Below, one piece after another: positions 59,041-64,000 of a DNA stretch of 64,000 nt; position 1 is the first letter of the stretch, and each line of letters begins with the position of its first letter. Source of the DNA: Marsupella aquatica (taxonomy: Eukaryota; Marchantiophyta); contig OZ316892.1 of NCBI GenBank assembly GCA_973895155.1, forward strand, positions 29,388,001 through 29,452,000. Reading direction: 5' to 3'. A program made the translations under genes and the position numbers. The notes below the pieces were generated by a model that had not been told where the DNA came from, did not search any database, and saw only the letters and a list, made by a program, of their open reading frames with translations.

Positions 59041-59046
59041 TTTATT
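59041..59046 (-). terminator. Polyadenylation hexamer AATAAA just past the GTPase stop
   Basis: On the minus strand the stop TAA is followed within a few bases by AACAATAAATTCC. The same hexamer is kept in the left arm after 43742. Confidence 0.5.
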
Positions 59047-59049
59047 GTT

Positions 59050-61197
59050 TTATGAAACCCTTTGGAGTTTGGAATGCAGCAAATTCTTCGGCAAAATATG
59101 TGGCTTGGCATCGTGGAACAAACCTCTCAGTACTCCCGAAACTTTTGTAGCGATGCCACCCCCTGCATGCGATGGTGGTGTCACCACGTGAGAAACCTTC
59201 TCTCTCTTGGCAACTGCCTCGTAAGCCTTTTGAACTGCCTCAATATTGGCCTTCAATACTTTGCCATTTTCGTTCAGAGCATACAGCTTTTGCAAAGTAT
59301 TGTGGATGTCCTGATAGGTAATGAGACCAGACCCAGCTGCAACATTTCGCTGACTTTCGTACATCTCTATCTGGTCCCGATACAATTGGAGAGATCCCTC
59401 AAGTCTGTGCAGAGCATCGTCTCTGGGTTTACTGGAGTCATGCTGGGCCCTTTTCTTTTTGATCTGATCTTGGAGGTATTCCTCGGTAGCAGGATGGTGC
59501 AGTACTACAGAGTTTTGCTGTAGGAAACTAGTAAAGAGCGCGGCAGCACACACTGTCTGCTCCATTTCCTTCGTAAGTGCACTTTCTCGGTCTTCAAGCC
59601 TGCCGATGCTCAGTTCCTTAACTTCTTCCTTTTTCCTCCGTTCGTGGATTGACTTCTCCACATCCTTATCCATCGTCCTAATTGTCTCCTTTATAGTCTC
59701 AGTTGCCACACGCAGGTGGACTTTGAATGAACAGCCGCATGCCTTGCAATTGTTTGAATTCCTGAAGACAAACACTTCGCACAATCTCATCCCAAATTTG
59801 CTGTCAACTATTCCTACTCCAGTCTCACTGTCACTACATTCATGACAGATCTTTGCTTCGCAGCTCTTGCAGATGGTCCTTAGATGCCCCAGTGGAACCA
59901 TTTTATACGCATGCGCTGACATCACCAATTGTTTGTTATTCTTCGTAAGGATGTAGTGGTCTTGTAAATCCTTCTTTTGTTTCCGAACAGTCTCTATATT
60001 ATCCTGAACAGAGCGCGCCATACTCGCCAGAGGTATCTCGATAGTCGCAAGCAGATCTCTTACACTATCAAGGGACACCATGCGATATATCGGATGTGGC
60101 GAGAGAGACGCCACACGAGTTATCAATCTTTCTGACCCTTGGATTGATCGATTCCAGCTTAACCTGTAGTCTTGCTTGTCTTCCTCTAAGAATGATACTC
60201 CGCTTTTTACAGACGCTAGATACCTGAAAGCCTCACTTTCAAAGAAATACATTGTACTCTTGTCGACCTTCAGCTGGGATGTCTGTGGGTTCTGCGAGAG
60301 AAGTTGCTTCAGAAGTTTGAAAGTACTCCCAGGACGAAACATACTACTCCTCGAGTTAGTAAAGCAGAAGTTGATGTTATTTACAGCATCCTTGTGAAGA
60401 TGAGCCAAGAGCTCATTAATAGAGTATCTTAGGGACACTGTAAGCTTTTCTTCATTGGGCCGCAGAAGTATAAGAACGGCATTCAGCACATCGAAGGTGG
60501 ATATGTACGATATGATGTCCTTCACATTTCTTACATCCTGGTCAAAGCCTCTGGTGTCCCCCAGCCCTGGAGAATCTATCAGGCGCACTGCTTTGTCTCC
60601 AGCTAAAAACTTGTAGGCTCTACAACTCTGGGTGCAGGATTCGCCTACAATTGCTGCATTGCTATTCTCTCCAACATCAGGCTTTCCAACACTTACCTTC
60701 ACTTCTTCACCATCCTCTGTGGATGTAATGAACGTAGAATAGATTGGGCTTCTGATTTCTCCTTGGAGCGCTTCATCGAGACTCTCAAATGTCAAGTAGT
60801 TGACAAAAGCATTGATGAACGTTGACTTACCGACTCCTTTCTCTCCCAGTAGAAGGATATTGAGGCATCCGTCAGATACCACTGTCGAGGAGGACTTAAT
60901 CTTGTTAAGAGGTAGTAAGGTGATCACTAGTTCCCGGTTGAAAGTCTCAAATCTGTTCCCATGAACGGAGTCTGAGCACTTGAATGAGTAGGAAAAGGCA
61001 GAACCAGCTCCACACTCACAATAGAACATGTGGTTGAATCCATGATCAATGACGGAATAGCATTTTGAGCATTTCCATTCTCTGCGTACTGCTTCACAAG
61101 CTCCAGTTATCGACTTGGGACACTTGAGCAGTAGCCTTTCCCTCTCTTCGGGCGGTTCGTATGTACGTGCGACAGAGTGAGACGTAGCAAGAAACAT
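59050..61197 (-). CDS. Intact zinc-binding P-loop GTPase, fungal/animal-like uncharacterised family
   Basis: Single open frame from the first ATG (61197, context GCAACCATGTTTC) to TAA at 59050, 715 residues, no intron seen. Residues 26-63 have spaced cysteines (CPKSITGAC...CSKC...CECG), possibly zinc-binding. The G domain follows: P-loop GEKGVGKS (118-125), LTFESLDEAL, G3 DSPGLGDTRG (208-217), then ILLRPNEEKL, ELLAHLHKDA and FCFTNSR in the G4 position, where a classic NKxD is absent. A middle region ends in a second cysteine cluster (CKSCEAKICHEC...CKACGC) near residues 450-510. A charged, coiled-coil-like tail completes it. The layout matches, from memory, a large uncharacterised GTPase family of fungi, amoebae and animals. 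Cellular role unknown. The left-arm copy is a pseudogene, so this is probably the only working copy in view. An upstream exon cannot be excluded. Confidence 0.8.
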   Translation of the reverse strand: MFLATSHSVARTYEPPEERERLLLKCPKSITGACEAVRREWKCSKCYSVIDHGFNHMFYCECGAGSAFSYSFKCSDSVHGNRFETFNRELVITLLPLNKIKSSSTVVSDGCLNILLLGEKGVGKSTFINAFVNYLTFESLDEALQGEIRSPIYSTFITSTEDGEEVKVSVGKPDVGENSNAAIVGESCTQSCRAYKFLAGDKAVRLIDSPGLGDTRGFDQDVRNVKDIISYISTFDVLNAVLILLRPNEEKLTVSLRYSINELLAHLHKDAVNNINFCFTNSRSSMFRPGSTFKLLKQLLSQNPQTSQLKVDKSTMYFFESEAFRYLASVKSGVSFLEEDKQDYRLSWNRSIQGSERLITRVASLSPHPIYRMVSLDSVRDLLATIEIPLASMARSVQDNIETVRKQKKDLQDHYILTKNNKQLVMSAHAYKMVPLGHLRTICKSCEAKICHECSDSETGVGIVDSKFGMRLCEVFVFRNSNNCKACGCSFKVHLRVATETIKETIRTMDKDVEKSIHERRKKEEVKELSIGRLEDRESALTKEMEQTVCAAALFTSFLQQNSVVLHHPATEEYLQDQIKKKRAQHDSSKPRDDALHRLEGSLQLYRDQIEMYESQRNVAAGSGLITYQDIHNTLQKLYALNENGKVLKANIEAVQKAYEAVAKREKVSHVVTPPSHAGGGIATKVSGVLRGLFHDAKPHILPKNLLHSKLQRVS

Positions 61198-64000
61198 GGT
61201 TGCTCCTGCCAATATGAAATTGGGAACCAACTAATGGTGCCCAAACAGACTACTTAGTGACAAGCTGGTGGTATCGACTTGAAGCAGGTGGTGGACAGAG
61301 TGGCGAACTTGTTTGTTGGTTGTATCGCGGAGTGCATATCGGATTCTGAGTCAACTCGAAAATTTCCAAATTTGAGGAATTTCGCAATCGCCGGTCTTCA
61401 AATTCCTTCGATCTTCTTGAATTGAACTTTGCTGGAGGGAAGAAACATGTCACCTTGGCCAGTGAAAGCTACGCCTGTAGCCAAAGCAACTTCAGTATGA
61501 ATACTTCTGTATACACCATGAAAGCAATCTAAGGAATTGATTGTTAAGAATTGAAAGTAGTTGCAGCACACCGTCGAAGCTCCCTCACAACAGATTACAA
61601 ATGAAGTCCATTCACGCACAGGGATTGAATTGGAACAGGGTAGAGTTCCATAGAGCAGCCAGTTGCCACATTTCATGGTTTTATTGCATGAGGGATTTGT
61701 GAAGACGTTTGTAATGCCATGAATGCTATCATTGGTTTTGGAGAGCGATGTAGCATATAGAAAACTCCGTGTAGTTTATAGGCCGGACCAAATCAAACAT
61801 AGGCCTAACTTACACGAGTATCAGTTTCCACCCCAAGCTCTGAAGTACGTTCAACAGTTACGAAGTCTAGTTGGAAAGTGACAAGCTACTTCTCCTTTGC
61901 ATGGAAAACACACTAAGCATCAATAGACACATCTCGGCGTTCCTCGTGAAGAACGAGAACCAGAAAGATCGCGGATCTGATACTTTCTGTTCAATACGTC
62001 TTCAGTGGCGTATGGCGCACAGCCTGATCCCCTAGCTTGGACCCAGATCACAGAGCATGGCTTCTACACGGGCTTCTACATTGTGGATGAAGAATTTGGA
62101 TTATGACTCTACCGTTACGATTCAAGATCCGCAATCAATACGGTCCGTCCGGATGCGTCTCAGGCATCAAGAAAAATTTTCCTCATCTTGACTCAAAACT
62201 CGATCTTACATTCTATCGAGTAATCGAGGTCCAAAACTCGATCTTACATTCTATCGAGTAACTGGGGTCCAGTACCTTCCAGCAATTTACGACGAAGCAA
62301 CACTGGTCGTGCCCGGGGTCGTGCCACCCGTTTGAGTAGGAAAGGCTGAACCTCAAAGCTACTCACTGGTTTTAAAGAGACACAGGAAGCAGAAAAGGAA
62401 CACGGATTTTGGATCAAGCTATCTAGTTGCCACTATGGCTAATCTAAGCCGGACAGCGCAGAAGCTGACAATCAAACTATTTCTATAGACGTGTTACTTT
62501 GTATGGACGAGCAGATCTAGATTCTTTGCTATTCAAGAAAATGTGCAGTTGTCAAGGACAACTGCAATACATTTGATTTAATGGAGGTACTCCACGCGTG
62601 CACTTGGCCGATGTTAAAAGTTGGATTTCGTTCACTCAGCACGATTACGAGAAGACGATGCTTTGCAAGAGAGAACGGGAAAATCCCAATGATAGAAAAG
62701 AAGGCGGCCTTGGATCGATGCCAATGGCTTACCTGGTTTAATTTGGTGACAAGCAGATGTGTTTGTTGGAAACTCTGCAACCTTTGCAAAGCTGGTTACG
62801 TATCATCGCCAGAGTCGGATCTGGAGTTCATATACTTGATGTGTGATCTAGCTTCCCAATCGGCACATCAAAACCTTCTTTGCGATCGACCATTGAGGAG
62901 TCGGCCTTCATTCTGCCATGCACTTGCTGCACCACTCCAGTGTCATTCCTCAAAACTGCTCCTTTCTGTGCACGATGTGCCACTGTCTTACCACATCACA
63001 GAATTCTACATTTGATTAGGTCCGTTATCATTACTTTACTGGTCCTGTGTGGACAGTGTGAGGTCCTTACACTCAGGAATTGAACTCAGTAACACATCCC
63101 ATTCCACCTTGTTCGGTTCATCACCAAAGTATTATATATAGATGTCAGTGTAATGGTGGAATTGGTCCCGGCCCTACCGTATCAGCACATATACAGGCAG
63201 AGTGACAATAGTAGTATCCAAAAATGAAATGGAGAAGGCAGATGTGCGGAGCTCCCATTCACGACAAATTAACATTTACAGTTCAGTCCAGAATCCGTGA
63301 TTATTCCTGGAAAGTCAATGCGCTTTACTGTACCGCACACTTCGGCATTGGATTCCAAGCACGTCCATGATCAGGAGTAAACCCAATATCTATCGGGTAA
63401 AGGATTCATTGAGTTGATAACGACCATGTTGTAATGTTGTATCATTGTGAGTGTGAAAGGAATGCACTGTCAACCATAAATCATGCTGAGTGTGAGCGCC
63501 GATAAGAGCTCCTCAAACTTCATTTACTTATTTCATGATTATTTAAACACTCGGACCAAACTTGGCGGTAAGGAGACATCAGCAATGTCCGGAGATGTTG
63601 CTGTAAATTTGAGTTCAGATTCTTCCTCCACCTTCTGTGTAGATCTGAGCTGCACAATCATGTCGTGGGTGGAGAGATCTTTGTACTTATTCACCTTGCA
63701 GAATCTTTATTCATAGATTTTTCCCAGTACCACCGATCACCTTTCACATGGCCCCGCACAGGTGCTAAACACCAGTCGTACACCTGTAGATCTGCATGAT
63801 GAAGTCACAGATTGATAGGAAAAAGAGATTACCAAGAGCTCGTCTAGGACTTTCTTAGCATAGATCGGTCTTTGGTTGCATCCAAATCAGAGTCGTTTGG
63901 TCCCACAGAATGCACTGTACCGCACTGACATGCAGGTACTAGTTGACAGGATAGGATCAAAGTTTCATCGGAACAAGATTACTGATTGACCAAGTTAATT
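61198..64000. other. Upstream part of the right GTPase arm; no confirmed gene
   Basis: Inverted equivalent of 38894-41596. It contains the presumed GTPase promoter. Exon-like stretches seen in the left arm are shifted by indels here (for example GGTCCAAGCTAGGGG versus GGTCCTAAGGG near 62035). Nothing further can be supported. Confidence 0.45.

Larger units (their letters stand above)
58632..64000. repeat. Right arm of the large inverted duplication, truncated by the window edge
   Basis: Inverted match of 38894-44156. At base 64000 the match to the left arm (GGTCAATCAGTAATC region) is still continuing, so the duplication is longer than seen here. Confidence 0.93.

Noticed and set aside
59062-60397. 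Plus-strand frames opposite the GTPase gene
   Set aside because: Antisense shadows of a single long homologous frame on the other strand.

Overview
The window is nuclear DNA of a land plant. It has intron-containing genes with GT-AG introns of about 130 to 780 bp, a CRWN/NMCP nuclear-lamina gene, a nuclear-encoded thylakoid FtsH protease gene, plant-type TTTAGGG telomere motifs and plant transposons. I cannot fix the clade. Two gene families look unusual for a seed plant (a fungal/animal-like zinc-finger GTPase and Crinkler-like NTPase fragments), so a bryophyte or other early-diverging plant is my best guess, and it is only inference.

Layout. 1-13.4 kb: gene-poor DNA with small tandem and dispersed repeats and no convincing gene. 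13.4-21.2 kb (minus): a complete nine-exon CRWN/NMCP1-type gene, about 1518 residues, with a GC-rich upstream region to about 22.5 kb. 22.6-26.1 kb: short repeats, a solo LTR with a perfect 5-bp target duplication (24733-25080), a possible SINE, and a 420-bp Tourist-like MITE (25628-26047). 27.4-38.2 kb: a decayed inverted duplication. Each arm carries a prefoldin subunit 4 gene converging on a MAPKKK-like protein kinase pseudogene. Between the arms lies a broken Crinkler-like P-loop NTPase and a second, tighter palindrome centred on telomere-like repeats (about 35.03 kb). 38.9-44.2 kb and 58.6-64.0 kb: a younger, larger inverted duplication. Each arm carries a GTPase gene of about 715 residues, frameshifted three times in the left arm and open in the right arm. 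The right arm runs off the window.

Between those large arms lie a Mutator-like element with a 10-bp target duplication (44830-45828), an AT-rich satellite interrupted by a small insert encoding a YADD reverse-transcriptase fragment, further Crinkler C-terminal fragments (48.2-50.5 kb), a 73-bp satellite with a 142-bp higher-order repeat (52.1-53.2 kb), and a complete five-exon chloroplast FtsH gene of the FtsH1/5 type (54276-57350).

The two clear housekeeping genes act in unrelated places: CRWN at the nuclear periphery and FtsH in photosystem II repair. They do not form a pathway. The 27-64 kb region is best read as a rearrangement hotspot that has captured, inverted and degraded several genes.
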